Origin: Hysterium pulicare CBS 123377
Lineage: Eukaryota; Ascomycota; Dothideomycetes; Hysteriales; Hysteriaceae
NCBI GenBank assembly: GCA_000467715.1
Contig: AJFK01000185.1
Span: forward strand, 86,726 to 150,725
Reading direction: 5' to 3'
DNA length: 64,000 nt
In this document: piece after piece, positions 22,940-34,690 of the stretch
How positions within the stretch are numbered: position 1 is the first letter of the stretch
How the letters are laid out: each line of letters opens with the position of its first letter
Translations under genes and position numbers: made by a program
The notes under the pieces: model-generated
What the model was told of the DNA's origin: nothing
Databases searched by the model: none
What the model saw: the letters and a program-made list of their open reading frames with translations, nothing else

Positions 22940-23429
22940 TTCATTCACTAGAGATCCCCGATTGTCGCCATCGGTGGAGATCGATGGAGTTGGATTGATT
23001 GTGAAGATAGCTGAATAATATACATGGATATAATCTTAATCGCTTTCGTATTCATTGCTCCGAATTCGACCGCAGTTAATTATCTGAGATGTCAGAGACC
23101 GATAATGAAACGCACTTATCCCTTTTCACAGTCTTGAGGATCCTGTCTATCGAAGTATTCCATTTAGGGAGCTCGACTAGAGATAGCGCAAATATGATCC
23201 TAAAAGAAAATATATGACATGTCCAGTTTTGTGGTGGTGAGGTTTCTGGCCAATCACCAATCTGGAGAATTGCTGACTGGGCCAAGCGAGGATTAGCGCA
23301 TTCGGTCGAATCTTGCGAGGCAGACGACTCTCCTCTTCGCCGACGTCCTTTCACTCCACCAACGCACCACCACACACCCAATTGACCCTCTCCCCTCCTC
23401 CTCCGGCTTTGAGCCAGCTTCTCGACACA
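22940..23429. promoter_or_regulatory. Intergenic upstream of cytochrome c1 gene
   Basis: 490 bp. The last 110 bp before the start codon are C/T-rich (ctctcccctcctcctccgg), a usual leader feature in fungal housekeeping genes. Nothing else stands out. Confidence 0.4.
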
Positions 23430-24778
23430 ATGTTGGCGAGATCGTGCCTTCGCTCGGCGCGCTCGGTCGGCCCTGTCGCCCGCAATGTCGCCAACAAAAC
23501 AGCTTCGGTACGCCTCGATCATCCACCCATCCCAGCAACACCCGCAGCTGCACCAGCATCATCCCGAACTTGTGCTCTTATCAATTGAACTTTGTACTGA
23601 CTCATTGGATGAATAGCGCTCCGCCTCGACATCGAGCTCCTCAGCCGAGGAAGCTGCTTCGTCCTGGAAGACGACAGCTCTCGGCTCTGGTGCAACCGTT
23701 TTCGCGATCGGATCCGTTGCCTGGTACTATCATCTCTACGGACGCAATGTCGATGCCATGACCCCGGCGGAAGAAGGGTGAGTGATCCAAATACTGGGAA
23801 GCATTGGAATATGTGGTAGAGCGGATGTTGGAAGAGTGTGGGTTTATACAGGACAAGCTCTAACGACTTCGGGATTTTTTACAGGCTTCACCCACCCAAA
23901 TTCCCATGGGAACACACTAAATGGCATAAGACTTTCGATCACCAGACGTAAGTATACCCATCAATGGCACGAGGAACAACGCCGTTCTAAATATTCCTCA
24001 GTCTCCGCCGAGGCTTCCAGGTCTACCGCGAAGTCTGCGCATCATGCCACTCCCTTCAACGTATCCCCTACCGTAAACTCGTCGGAACTATCATGACAGT
24101 AGACGAGGCCAAGGCGTTAGCCGAAGAGAATGAGTACGACACCGAGCCCAACGACGAGGGCGAGATCGAAAAGAGGCCCGGAAAGCTATCCGACTACCTC
24201 CCATCGCCCTACAAGAATGACGAAGCGGCCCGTGCAGCCAACAATGGTGCTCTGCCCCCAGATCTGAGCTTGATGGTCAAGGCGAGACACGGTGGCTGCG
24301 ACTACATCTTCAGCCTGTTGACCGGATACCCCGAGGAGCCACCTGCGGGTGCGGTTGTGGCCGAAGGTCTGAACTTCAACCCATATTTCCCCGGAACCGG
24401 CATTGCCATGGCTCGTGTGTTATATGACGACTTAGTCGAATACGACGATGAAACACCGGCTTCAGCTTCGCAGATGGCGAAGGATGTGGTAGAATTCCTG
24501 AACTGGTCTGCGGAACCCGAAATGGACGACAGGAAGAAGATGGGCTGGAAAGTTATGGCTATTAGCAGTGTGTTGCTTGCGCTCAGCGTCTGGGTAAAGA
24601 GGTAAGTAAACCACTGAGCAGATCCTATTCTTAAAAAACGGCACTGACAGTTCAATCAAGGTATAAATGGGCTCCAATCAAGACCCGAAAACTCGTCTAC
24701 ACCCCACCAGTGGGCGCAGCAAAGAACCCCTCAACTCCCAAACCACCTGTCAGATTCGACAATCCAGGCAAGCAGTAA
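23430..24778 (+). CDS. CYT1: Cytochrome c1, mitochondrial complex III subunit
   Basis: Cytochrome c1 carries electrons from the Rieske protein to cytochrome c in the bc1 complex, on the outer face of the inner membrane. Five exons (23430-23507, 23617-23777, 23885-23947, 24002-24601, 24661-24778) encode 339 residues. The N-terminus is a bipartite import signal: an Arg-rich presequence ([12 protein letters not shown]), then the hydrophobic sorting segment [18 protein letters not shown]. The heme c motif is CASCH at Cys113-Cys116-His117. [32 protein letters not shown] and the axial-methionine region [14 protein letters not shown] are canonical. The C-terminal anchor is [21 protein letters not shown] followed by [13 protein letters not shown]. 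The intron density (four introns) is high for its size. Confidence 0.97.
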
Positions 24779-25769
24779 AGCATGAGCGAAACGGAAATGT
24801 GGAGCTTGGGAAGGTTGGAGGAGAGCATAGAGGGAGGCAGCATAGGGGAGCAGAGGCAGGAATGTCGTGTCTTATATTTGTACAGACTACCAGAAAAAAA
24901 GAAAGATCCCATTTTCCAACTGTTTCTCTCTTTGTCCTGTCCATGGAATAGACACCGTTGGGTTGCGCGTAGACGAGTATATTTCTGTACTACCAAATGC
25001 AAGTTCCTTTGAGTTAACTTGACCAGCTTCGTCCTGAGATAAGGGATGTGTGATGTTCTGAGTTATCTCATATAGGTTGAAGTGCACTCGCCTAACGTCC
25101 CTCAACTTCTTTATGGTAGGTTTGCACAGTCCATTTCGGCTCGAGGAGTCACATTTTATAACTCATACTCCTCTACACAAAGGGCTTAATAGTATTTTTC
25201 TACTTATCTAAAATTTATTATTTAGATTTTTTAATTTATTCAAATAATAAAAAGTAAAATTGAGGTATAAGGCTTTGAGGGAACTAAGCTTAAAACCCTT
25301 GAAGTCTTATACCTTGGTCTACAGAGCGCGATCAAGCTCTGGGATCCAAGCTGAATTCCTATCCAGGTTATGCAAGGAAGATATTATTAGAACGAGTGGA
25401 ATGCTAGTACTGTTCCGCTTCGAGTAATGGGTGTTTAAGGTTGGTGATGCTGGTGGGATATTTGAATTAGGATCTCCGTGACTAGATGCGGTTTTTAAGG
25501 GGAGGAGGTTGTGTGTTGTATTTACTTTCTATTGTTTAGTGATTGGATTGACGAAAAGTTAATGTGAAGCTTTGAATAATGTATGAAACTATAAGTATAG
25601 CAGTTGAACTTTAGGGGATGTTCTATATGTCAATTTGTCCATGATACCTAGCTTAATGGAGCTTATCTTCTTGTAGCTGATATGCGGTATGTAGGTAAAG
25701 AGGAAATTAGATATTCTAAAACTGACTATACATAAATTTCTAGATTCAAAGCATCAAAGTCTCCAACTT
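24779..25769. other. Gene-free AT-rich interval, possible decayed repeat
   Basis: About 1 kb lies between the ends of two convergent genes. 25190-25260 is strongly AT-rich and leads into a hairpin-forming inverted repeat (25263-25314). The following 300 bp are T/A-biased with no coding frame. The abrupt composition shift suggests an old transposon fragment, perhaps altered by RIP-type C-to-T mutation. No terminal repeats or transposase frames are visible. Confidence 0.45.
25263..25314. repeat. Imperfect 19-bp inverted repeat (hairpin)
   Basis: Arms 25263-25281 (aggtataaggctttgaggg) and 25296-25314 are complementary at 16 of 19 positions around a 14-nt loop. The three remaining positions are all transitions and would form G.U pairs in RNA transcribed from the plus strand. 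Confidence 0.65.
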
Positions 25770-27572
25770 CTACAACTTCGCTTTTGCCCCCTTTTCTTCC
25801 TCTTCCATAGCCCTAACCTTCAACACCCGCCTCAAAATCTTCCCACTCACGCTCTTCGGGATCTCATCCACGAACCTAACACCCCCTCTCAATTTCTTAT
25901 GACTAGCCACCTTCGCATTCATCCAGTCTGCGATCTCCTTTCCTTCTTTCTCCCCTTTACCTAATCCATCTTTCGGAACAACGTAAGCCCTCGGCACCTC
26001 AGTCGCCTGTTCTTTATCGTATATCCCAATAACCGCAATATCATTAACGCTAGGATGAGAGATCAGGATGCCTTCGAGTTCGGCCGGCGGGACTTGAAAT
26101 CCCTTATACTTGATCAACTCCTTAACGCGATCTGTGATGAAGAAATTCCCGTTTTCATCTTGATGTCCTACATCGCCCGTCTTGAAATATCCATCATGCG
26201 TCAGGGCATTGTTCGTGCCTTCGGGATTATTCAAATAGCCCTTGAAGATATTCGGGCCTTTGATCCATAATTCGCCTGTTTGACCCGCGGGCACTTCATT
26301 CTCCTCCGCATCCATATACTTCGCCGTTTGGTTAGGCAGAAGTCTGCCCACGGATCCAATCGTCGTATCCCAGTCCTCCCAGAGCTGGGTATGTGTCGAT
26401 GGACTCGTCTCCGACAACCCGTACCCTTGTTTTACGGGAATTTTGATGCGGGCATAGAGGGCATTGACGAGTTCGTGGGTTAGAGGCGCCGCGCCTGAGC
26501 TCATCATTCGCACGGATGAAAGGTCGTAGTTTGCGACGCAGGGGTGCTTAGAGAGCAGGAGGACGACGGGGGGCACGAGGTAGACGAAGGTGATTTTGTG
26601 GGATTGGATGAGTTGGCAGAAGGATTCGATTTCGAATTTGGACATTACGACTAGGGTGAGGCCGCAAGAGAGGGCTTGGTGGATTAGAACTGTGAGGCCT
26701 GATTCATTTATCAGTAACGGTTATAGTACTGTAATATGTGATTTGAGGAAAGAGAGGAGCCAAACCGTAGATGTGGAAGAAGGGTAAGAATGATATTATC
26801 TTATCCCCCTCACCCTTAGGCCCATTGTCCCATCTTAAGTTCCCGGCTTCTCCAGCCCTCAACATAAGGACATTGGCAACGATGTTCCTATGTGTGAGCA
26901 TCACGCCCTTCGGATGTCCCGTCGTGCCAGACGAATACACCAGAAACGCCAGGTCCTCCTCTGGATTGATCTTCGCGCGGCGATACCGCGCTGTACCAGA
27001 GGTATTTCGTATACTAGTGAAATGCTTAATAGTCCCACTCGTATCCCTCTGATCTCCCATGATAATAACCCTATCCTCAGGCAACCCCACCAGGTTCGCA
27101 GCCTTCTTCGCCGTCTCAATAAACGGTAGTTGCGTCACTATCGCCTTCGCGCCTGCATCTTTAAGCTGGAAGGCGAGCTCATTCACCGTATAGCCTGGAT
27201 TTGCAGGACTCAGAATCCCGCCAGCCCAGTGACAACCCCATGTTATTGCGGGTGTGTCAATGCAATTTGGGGTGTAGAGTGCCAGTACATCGCCTTTTTG
27301 CCAGTCCCAGAGCGCTTTGAGACCTTTCCCGAAGTCGATGGCCGTGGCTTTGACTTGGGCATAGGTGTAGGAGCGCTTGGTGCTGGCATCTTGGTAAATG
27401 ACTATTAAAATGTTAGTTGGCACGAGCAACAAAAATAGAGGGTGTGAGATGTGGTTTAGGACGAACCCTTGTCTTCTGGGAATTGCCGATCTTGATCTGT
27501 TCTTTCGAATAGAAAGGCCCATAGATCTATTTCGGGCACGTCAATTGACGGGAAAGTAGATGCAGTAGGCAT
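25770..27572 (-). CDS. 4-coumarate-CoA ligase-like acyl-CoA synthetase, peroxisomal
   Basis: An ANL-superfamily enzyme: it activates a carboxylic acid with ATP as acyl-AMP and transfers it to CoA. Exons 27572-27467, 27401-26766 and 26698-25770 encode 556 residues. Motifs are the P-loop-like LVYSSGTTGHPKGVMLTHRN, FFHIYGLTVL across the second intron, the adenine-binding GYGLSETSP, TGDVG, ITDRVKELIKYKGFQVPPAE and the catalytic lysine region KSVSGKILRR. The last three residues are AKL, a type 1 peroxisomal targeting signal. Introns of 65 and 67 nt use the weak donors GTTCGT and GTTTGG, which reading frame and family alignment support. A TATATATAT stretch at 27610-27618 lies about 40 bp upstream of the start codon. 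Possible substrates are medium-chain fatty, hydroxycinnamic or secondary-metabolite acids; the exact one is unknown. Confidence 0.9.
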
Positions 27573-28005
27573 GATGGCGAGTTAACAAAGAGATGTCTTG
27601 GTCTATAGGGTATATATATCCAACAAAAGAAGTGAAAGAAAGGAAAGATGCGATAAGCAAAAGAGATTTTGGGTCACATCAGCGCGACTGGCGAAGTCCG
27701 ATTCCTCGGAGCTCCAGAACCAGATTAGTCCCTTCACTACGTGACTTTTGTCGTGCCGTCACTCACAGACGGCATGCCGTGTATTTAAGCCGTTTGAACG
27801 CGGGGGAAGGAATCGTGGAGATACGCCGAGGTATTGTCTCTTGGCAGGGACAGGTGAAAGTCCGAGCTTCAACCGTGCCGAGGTCTGTTCTGACGTAGTA
27901 CGAGACATTCACTATGCGCCCTAGGCAGATGGAGCCGCATGGTAAGCATGCAACGACCACTGTACCATCTCAAAGCAGTAATTGGTCTTTCGTTGAATTA
28001 GAAAC
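27573..28005. promoter_or_regulatory. Shared divergent promoter of 4CL-like and thioesterase-like genes
   Basis: 433 bp separate the two start codons. TATATATAT at 27610-27618 is close to the 4CL start. A perfect 10-bp palindrome CGGCATGCCG (27770-27779) lies near the middle; it has the inverted CGG-N4-CCG arrangement of a possible site for a Zn2Cys6 regulator. No gene is seen in this interval. Confidence 0.5.
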
Positions 28006-28977
28006 ATGACCTCCTGGGCAGAAGCAACAGCAGTCAAGATCATAGATTCGCACACATACGAATGTTATCTCCGCGATGATTGGAGTATAGGCCAAGGCAA
28101 GCTTCTCATGCATACTTCCTGAAGAAGCCCCCCTCTAAACTCAATGTATTGACTATCTGAAATAGTTCCAAATGGCGGCTACGTAACAGGCTGTCTCCTC
28201 CAAGTTGTCTCAACCCACTTCAGCACAACCCTCCGCAAACAAAACCAACCACATACCATAGCCCTCCATGCCGAATTCCTCCGTCGGACAGGCATCGGAC
28301 AGGCAACATGCAAAGTCCAAGATGTAAAGCTAGGCCGCCAAACCTCCATCGTCCATGTCACGATGTCCCAAGAAGGACGAGAAGAAGTAGTAGCATATAT
28401 AACGAATTCAAATCTCCATACCGAGGATGGCGTATCATTCGACACAGAATACACATTGCATCCCCCACCTCCACCCGTAGATCTCGTTAGATTAGAAGAA
28501 GATAAAGACGACAATTGGGTCTTTGTAAAAGAGATGCCCTTTGCGAAATTTCGCAAAGCCTCTCAAAAAGTAAAATGGCACCTCCCACGTCAGGGGCAAA
28601 TAAACCGGAGTCTAGCAGACGAATGGCTACGTTTCGCGGACGGGTCCAGATTCATAAACTCGAGTCTTGGTTTCGTGTGCGATATGTTTCCGCAGATTGT
28701 TGAGGGGTATAGGGATACGAGCCAAGGGCCTTTTTGGTATCCAACGCTACTTTTGAATTTAGATGTGAAGAAGGCGCTGCCGGAGGAGGGTGTGGAGTGG
28801 CTTTACGTTCGAGTACGCTCGAAGCAGATTAAGAACGGGAGGTTGGATTTAGAGGTTATTATTATGGATGCTGAGGGGGATATTGTGGCGCTCAGTCATC
28901 ATGTCAGTATGGTGTTGGATGCCAGCAGGAACCTGGCGAAGAGGAGGGAGAAAGAAGATGGTGGGAGTAAGCTATAG
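28006..28977 (+). CDS. Thioesterase-like (hotdog) protein, peroxisomal
   Basis: Two exons, 28006-28096 and 28166-28977, encode 300 residues. The N-terminal YLRDDWSIGQVPNGGYVTGCL is the hotdog entry motif of the fungal thioesterase-like superfamily, with LHAEFLRRTGIGQATCKV and QTSIVHVTMSQ completing the first hotdog. FGK-like strands and LDASRNL complete the second. Members of this group hydrolyse or bind acyl-CoA. The protein ends GGSKL, the classical type 1 peroxisomal signal. The 69-nt intron has a GC-AG border (CAAG, then GCAAGC; acceptor AATAG), a rare class, and the join keeps VPNGGY intact. It is divergent from the 4CL-like gene, whose product also ends in a peroxisomal signal, so the two may work on the same acyl-CoA. 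Confidence 0.82.
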
Positions 28978-29457
28978 ACTAGACAACCATACCCGTAAGA
29001 GTAGAAATGTAAATATCATGTGGATTAATATTCTATCTGTAACACCCACCATATTAGTACCAATTTGTGGCCAAACACTAGGCCACTTTTCCGACCCATC
29101 AAACATTTCATGTACTACTGTTTGTGACAATTTCAAGGGAGCTCAGTCCTTTAGGAAAGTTTCTCCGAGCCCAAACGAACTATGCGGGCCGTTACCAGCG
29201 AAGATTGTAGAGACGGACGTAGACCTGGAAGAGCAGAGACTCAACGCGCCCACTGCGCATTCTGTAGAACTCTGCATGAGATCGAGCATCATACTCGTCG
29301 GCATTGGTTCTTAATAATATTTTACAGAAAAAAGTGTAGGTGATGCCACCCCCCATCTTGGTCTTCAAGCCAGAAGGCCGTTATTTACAAATCCCTTTCT
29401 GGGTGTCCAAGACACCGAACTCCAAACAGTGTCCATAATCTACAAATGTACGGTGTA
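28978..29457. other. Intergenic, convergent 3' flanks
   Basis: 480 bp between the thioesterase-like gene and the end of MDM31. I see only probable 3' untranslated sequence of the two convergent genes and no gene. Confidence 0.45.
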
Positions 29458-31705
29458 TCATGCTATATTACCAGCCAGCCCAAGAAAAAGTGCTTGGGCA
29501 GCGAGTTGGAGGGTCCAAATGCCGACCTTCTTGATCCGTCGTTTGCGCGCTGTGGTATCGTCCGTGACATCTCGAGCAAAAGCATCGTACATCTTAAGAC
29601 AAATTAGTAACGTCGAGAAAACTAAGTTTAGTGTAGAGAAACGTACCTCGCGAGACAAGTCGTCCATTAGCCCACTATCATAAATAGTCCAACTTCCATC
29701 GAATTCACTCGCTCGCTTGACGACTCTGCAATTGAGTGGAATAAAGGTTCTCTTGGAATTGATGTAGGCGACAATGGGTCGAACGAGAGCATTGTTGACG
29801 TAGGATATGTCTTTCGTGAAGATAGGGACTGCAGCCCGAACGTCATTGAGATGTACGCGCATGTCCATAATGATGAACCTTTTGTCATCTTTCTTTAGAA
29901 TAGCCTGATCAAAGGATTGTTGCGTCGCATCTTCCCTCTCTAATTCATGCGTATTATCATGAGCATGCCAGTGGCTGGATGTAACTGTGGCTTCAACGCG
30001 GTCGTACATGTCTGACATGACTTTGGCAATGCTCTCATCGTTGTCGTTTGGTATCATGATGTCTGCAACAATATCGACATTCCCTTCGTGTATCCAAGAA
30101 AATGGACCTTCATAACCCCTATTCAAATGATCGATGTTCAACGCATCAATCCTAATCCGGCTGTGTTTTTTCCAAGTGGCCCCATCCTCTGCATCGCGTC
30201 CGTCAATTAGTTGCGATCCCGTATAATTGTGGGTTTGACGAGGATGAATGGTGAATAGAGAATTGTCAAAAGACCCTGACATCATATTCGCGGACATGAA
30301 GTCATAGAACAGCCATTGCTTCCGTAGTTGCGGCAGATCGCAAGAGTAAATGCTCACTGAGAAAGGACGAAATTTGTTGGGTTGATAAATGGTGACCAGT
30401 AAGTCCTCCATCTTGAAAGAGTCCAATTCAAAGTCTCCTGGATGGTGCTCATGCTTGTACGTCCTTGGATCAACATATTCCGCCGGGTGATGCACTGAGG
30501 TTCGATCCACAACGCCACGGATCCCCTTTATTTCGACGTCTTTCAGTAATCCCTTACCATTGAACCATTTGGTGAACGATAGGGTTACATTCACTGTATC
30601 GATAGAGATATCAAATTGAGTATAATTCGTGTCCTCCTCTTCTACAGTCCCGTCTGCAATGTCCCGTTCTTTCTGCGCAATGCCCGCGGCAGCCGCTGCT
30701 GCAGACATTTGAGATCCTTTGCTGACTTTCGATTGTCCTTGGCCAGGCCTTCGAGAAACAAATACTGTCTTGAATGATATGACTCCATCTTTCCATTTCG
30801 GCACGACTGCGGATTCGAAAACCACTTTAATGCCGGAGGACTTAGTCAGATAGTTTCCAATCCATTGAGCAAGGGTTTCTATGAGTTCTAATTAGTTGAT
30901 CTCCTGGTCAAATATGAGGGAGTAAAAGCCTACCTTGCGCAAAGACGGTGTTGATTAACAGAATAGCCAAGGAGAAAAACGTTGTAGTTCCAACAATGAT
31001 CCAGATTACGTGGGCGGCGAGAATCCATGAGAATAGTGCGGTAATTTCATCGGCATTGAATGGACGAGTGCTCTTGATAGTGAGCCATTTGAAATGTACT
31101 TTCAGACGAGACCAAAATCCAGTTGCCGCAGAGAGAAGTTCTGCTTTGGTTGGGCGATGGAAATGCGGAAGAGATTGAGGTAGGCGCTCCAAGAATGGCT
31201 TGCCAGTCGTAGTCGATTCAGAGGAAGGTGTAGACGTAGGTTCCTCGGGCGATTCAGAGGACTTCGGATTAGGTGATAACTGGGCTTGAGGAGCGGAGGA
31301 TGGGTTGGATTTAAGAGGGGGTGCATTTGTGGCTGAACTCTTGTCTCTCCTATCACCTACACTTCTTCGCCTTGGCCCGAAGTATTTATAACGAGTATTT
31401 ATCCATGCTAAAGAAGCACATGCTCTCACCGTTCCGGGTGCGCGAGACGGGTATGTTGACAGTGTATTTAGGACAAATGCGGAGTTTATCCCACAATTCT
31501 TGGAAAGGGCGGGCGGAGTCCAAGAGGTTGATATGTGAGAATATGATCGCGGCCTCGAGAAGGTCGTCGGAGCAAGGAATGTTAGTGCTAATGGCCGAGG
31601 TCGAGAGAGTTTGAATATAGGGTGCGGAGGTGTGAAAGGAAGAGATTGGTCGACGGCAGAACGTCGCAATATCGCGCCGACCGTGATGCCTACATTGCGA
31701 CTCAT
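29458..31705 (-). CDS. MDM31: Mitochondrial inner-membrane protein Mdm31/Mdm32 family
   Basis: Mdm31/Mdm32 proteins of the inner membrane are needed for mitochondrial shape, nucleoid inheritance and phospholipid balance. Exons 31705-30934, 30878-29647 and 29592-29458 encode 712 residues. The Arg/Ser-rich N-terminus (from MSRNVGITVGAILRR) suits a matrix-targeting presequence. RPFNADEITALFSWILAAHVIWIIVGTTTFF is the first membrane span, followed by SGIKVVFESAVVPKWKDGVISF and FVSRRP, the hallmark of the family. The C-terminus has a second span, VGIWTLQLAAQALFLGLAG. Upstream of 31705 the open frame continues without an ATG, so this start is the first possible. The third exon is short (135 nt). I cannot decide between the MDM31 and MDM32 names with certainty. 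Confidence 0.88.
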
Positions 31706-32176
31706 TATCTTTTTGGCATAAACATGGTGGCCGTCTGCGTGGTGTCGAGTTCGCAGACAGGCATAGAGGACTGGTCTTGATTTAGTGACGCAGTACAGTT
31801 TCAAAAGTTATATATCTTGGCATATTTGTAGTCCGTGCGCTAACTCCGATCATTGCCTCACCACCTAAACAACTATGCGAACCTATTCCTCTTACTAATT
31901 CACTATTCTCGCTTCTATCTTCTTTACTTTCTCTAGCTTTTGATTGTACTTCTTTCGTTGTATTTATTAATTCTTCTTTTCTATTTCTGTAAAACTAACT
32001 TGATATAGATCTACTATATTTTAATAAGTATTTATTTTACTGTTTTCTCTACTTAGAATATTTTTTAATAATAATCAGTTAAGTAATGAAAATACGAGCA
32101 CCCTACCTCAATTCGCTACAATAGTATTCGTGATCCAGAGCGTGGAGTTTGATCGAGGCCACTTTCAAGCGCGATG
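31706..32176. other. AT-rich intergenic between MDM31 and Zn2Cys6 gene
   Basis: From about 31890 to 32090 the sequence is very AT-rich with pyrimidine runs on the plus strand (ttcttctttactttctc). It is 5' of MDM31 and 3' of the regulator gene. No coding frame is present; it may be a small relic of a transposon or only untranslated sequence. Confidence 0.4.
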
Positions 32177-34690
32177 TCACTGAAATGTCAATGAATCGAA
32201 ATCTTCCACCACCATTGGTGTCGTTTGGAACTGGCTGTCCCATAGTTCCTGTCCAACAATTAATACGTGCCCGGGTCCTTGAAATACTTTTGACGGATCA
32301 GAGCTTACCCAGTCGAAATTCATTTCTGTATCTGCCGTCCCCGTGAGAAAGTCTGCTGCAGATGATCCCACAAAATCCTGGGCACTAAAATCGAGCTTAT
32401 TGGAAGCCCCAAAGTATGCTTGATCGCTGTGTATAGGCAGTTGGGGGGCGGGTGTTGTATCTGGGGGAATAAAGGATCAGCATCAAAAGGGTGGAGATAC
32501 AAACCAGAAGTGGCATACCAGAGACACTTCTTGGATTAGAGACCAGAGTGGTTGGCACAGCTTCTACCGAATCAGCGGACTCGATATCCTTCAACATGAC
32601 CCTCAAAGCCTCTGCTGCTTTTACTGCGAGAGCTGATGTTGTGCTCGACTTGCACCAAATGCCATAGCTGCTTTTCAGTGCCTGCAGCCTTTTATGTCTT
32701 GGCCACATCGCTTCAATCTCGCCTTCATAATCAGAAGGCAAGCCCTCCTCCACTCTCATGCCCCAGGCAAGATCTAGACAGAGAATCATTGCTGCAAGGA
32801 CGTAGTCTTGATTGATGAGAGCGGCCGTTCTCCACTGTTCACCATACAGTTGTCCGCCAGGTTGAGTAGCCTCATGGAAAGTACATTGAACATCCAGAAG
32901 CTTCATTGCAGCATCGACAGAGGCAGTTCTTGAGTACCGGAATTGAGGATTAGACTTGCCCAGGACGAGATACTTTCGATGCAGCACACAGCGGCTCTTC
33001 TGAAAACAAACTTCAAGAGCGAATCTTCGGAGAATGAGATCCGCATCATCGGTGATAGAGAGACTTAAAGATCGCATTGTCAAGTACAGAGGGAGTGTAG
33101 CATGCGTTTCCATTAGTTTAAAATCGAGGCACATCAACTTATCGTAGGATGGAGGTGTGATGGAGTTAATTTGGTCCACAATCAGTCCAAGTTGTCGAAG
33201 TAATCGGACCATAAAAATTGCATATGCCACGGGCGTAACATCTGTGCTTGGCCGTGGGTGTGGGAGCTCAGTCATGCCTTCGTCAAAATCTGTGTCCAGT
33301 AAATTCTTAGGCTCAGCAGTATCGGTCTCTTCCTCCCGAATCATTCGAGGAAGTCCAACTTGAGCAGAAGTCATAAGATCGAGTTGAAAGATCAGAGACC
33401 ATACTCTCCTCCGCATTTCGCCGTCGAATGGCGATATGCTGGGATAGCGGCTTGCATCACGATGGTATCCAAGTCGCATGGCGACTCTAACGATAATCCC
33501 AAGGACCACGTAAGCCCCAAATTCCGAGACTCTGGCTTGAAACTTTTCAAGAGCGTAGTAGAAGCACAGAGTATCTACGGTATATCGTCTTGGACGGAGG
33601 TAATTTACCTCCACGAGGCATTGTGCAGTCCGGTCGCGAAACAGACGACTCATCTCCCACATAGAGGTAAAGGGTTCAGGCATGGCGTGCAATTCTTCCC
33701 CAGACACTGCATAGAAGTAAGAACCTAGGCCGAGAATAGAGAAGAGGAGCCCAATCCACATCAGCGGCGTTTCGGTAGGTTCTTTAAACATTTGGTTGTA
33801 CTACCGGTTAACTATTAGTCAATTCAATTTCATGGTTCACGTATGTGACCTACTTACCTCTTTCATAAATGTCGGCACATGTACGACCACTGTGGCTATT
33901 TCAGTACGTCTAAAGTCTGTTAGATGAACAGTGAACTTACTCGGCGCCATGTCCATGGTTCTGAACCAGCGCGAGATCAGCATGTCACAGACAGACCTTA
34001 TGGGGATTGAGGACATAATTTCGGACTTTGACGCATGGTTTGTACCAAATAAGATCTGGGGTTTGAAATCAATTATTTCGGACGTGTCTGGAGCCTCTAA
34101 GTCAATTTTCAACTCTGTGATGTCTTCGAGAATTGCCTCCCAATGTTCGTTTCCCACAAAATTCACTTGGTCCTTGGTGAGTTTCCCCAAAGAGGCTTTC
34201 GGAATATTCGGGTCTATCCGGTTATAAGGTGATGGCGCTACAGATTGAGCGAAGCCACCATTTTTGGCGAGACTGGTGGCAGAGGGTGATTTCTCTGTTG
34301 TAGGTCCATCTTGGTCTAGGATGGTCTGGCTGTTTAACAAAGTTATGACCATATCTTCCAAATGTCGGACTCTATCTTGAACGTTTGTTGTCCCTCGTAG
34401 CCTAGCAGAACGAGGACGAGAGGAATCTTGCTTGATGTAATCACATGATTCAGGCTGTCCGCGCTTGGTGCAGTTGAGACAAGGCTTCACGCGATCACAT
34501 TTCAATCTGTAGATACGTAAGCATAAGCTAAGCGTGTTTTGGGAACCAAACGTCACTTCTTCTGTCTGCAGATTGTGCAGGACAACTGCGGCTTGTCCCT
34601 GCGTCGACTCGGCTTGATTGGGGGCTGCTGAGAGTGAAATTCACCTTCACTAGGATTTGGGGCTGAGTTCGGTTCAAATATTGCAAACAT
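32177..34690 (-). CDS. Zn2Cys6 fungal transcription factor
   Basis: Six exons (34690-34557, 34506-33941, 33895-33858, 33800-32519, 32460-32309, 32248-32177) encode 747 residues. The binuclear zinc cluster CTICRQKKLKCDRVKPCLNC-T-K-R-G-Q-P-E-S-C (spacing C2C6C5C2C8C) begins near residue 39 and is split by the first intron, as is common. A linker and short dimerisation helix follow (VQDRVRHLEDMVITLL). The middle homology region runs through VVVHVPTFMKEYNQMFKEP, PLMWIGLLFSILGLGSYF, YALEKFQARVSEFGAYVVLG and GMTELPHPRPSTDVTPVAYAIF, with the RLGYHRD motif. Exon 3 has only 38 nt. The last intron (60 nt, in frame, no stop) could be retained, adding 20 residues. It is divergent from a DHA2 efflux pump and may control it. 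Confidence 0.85.
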
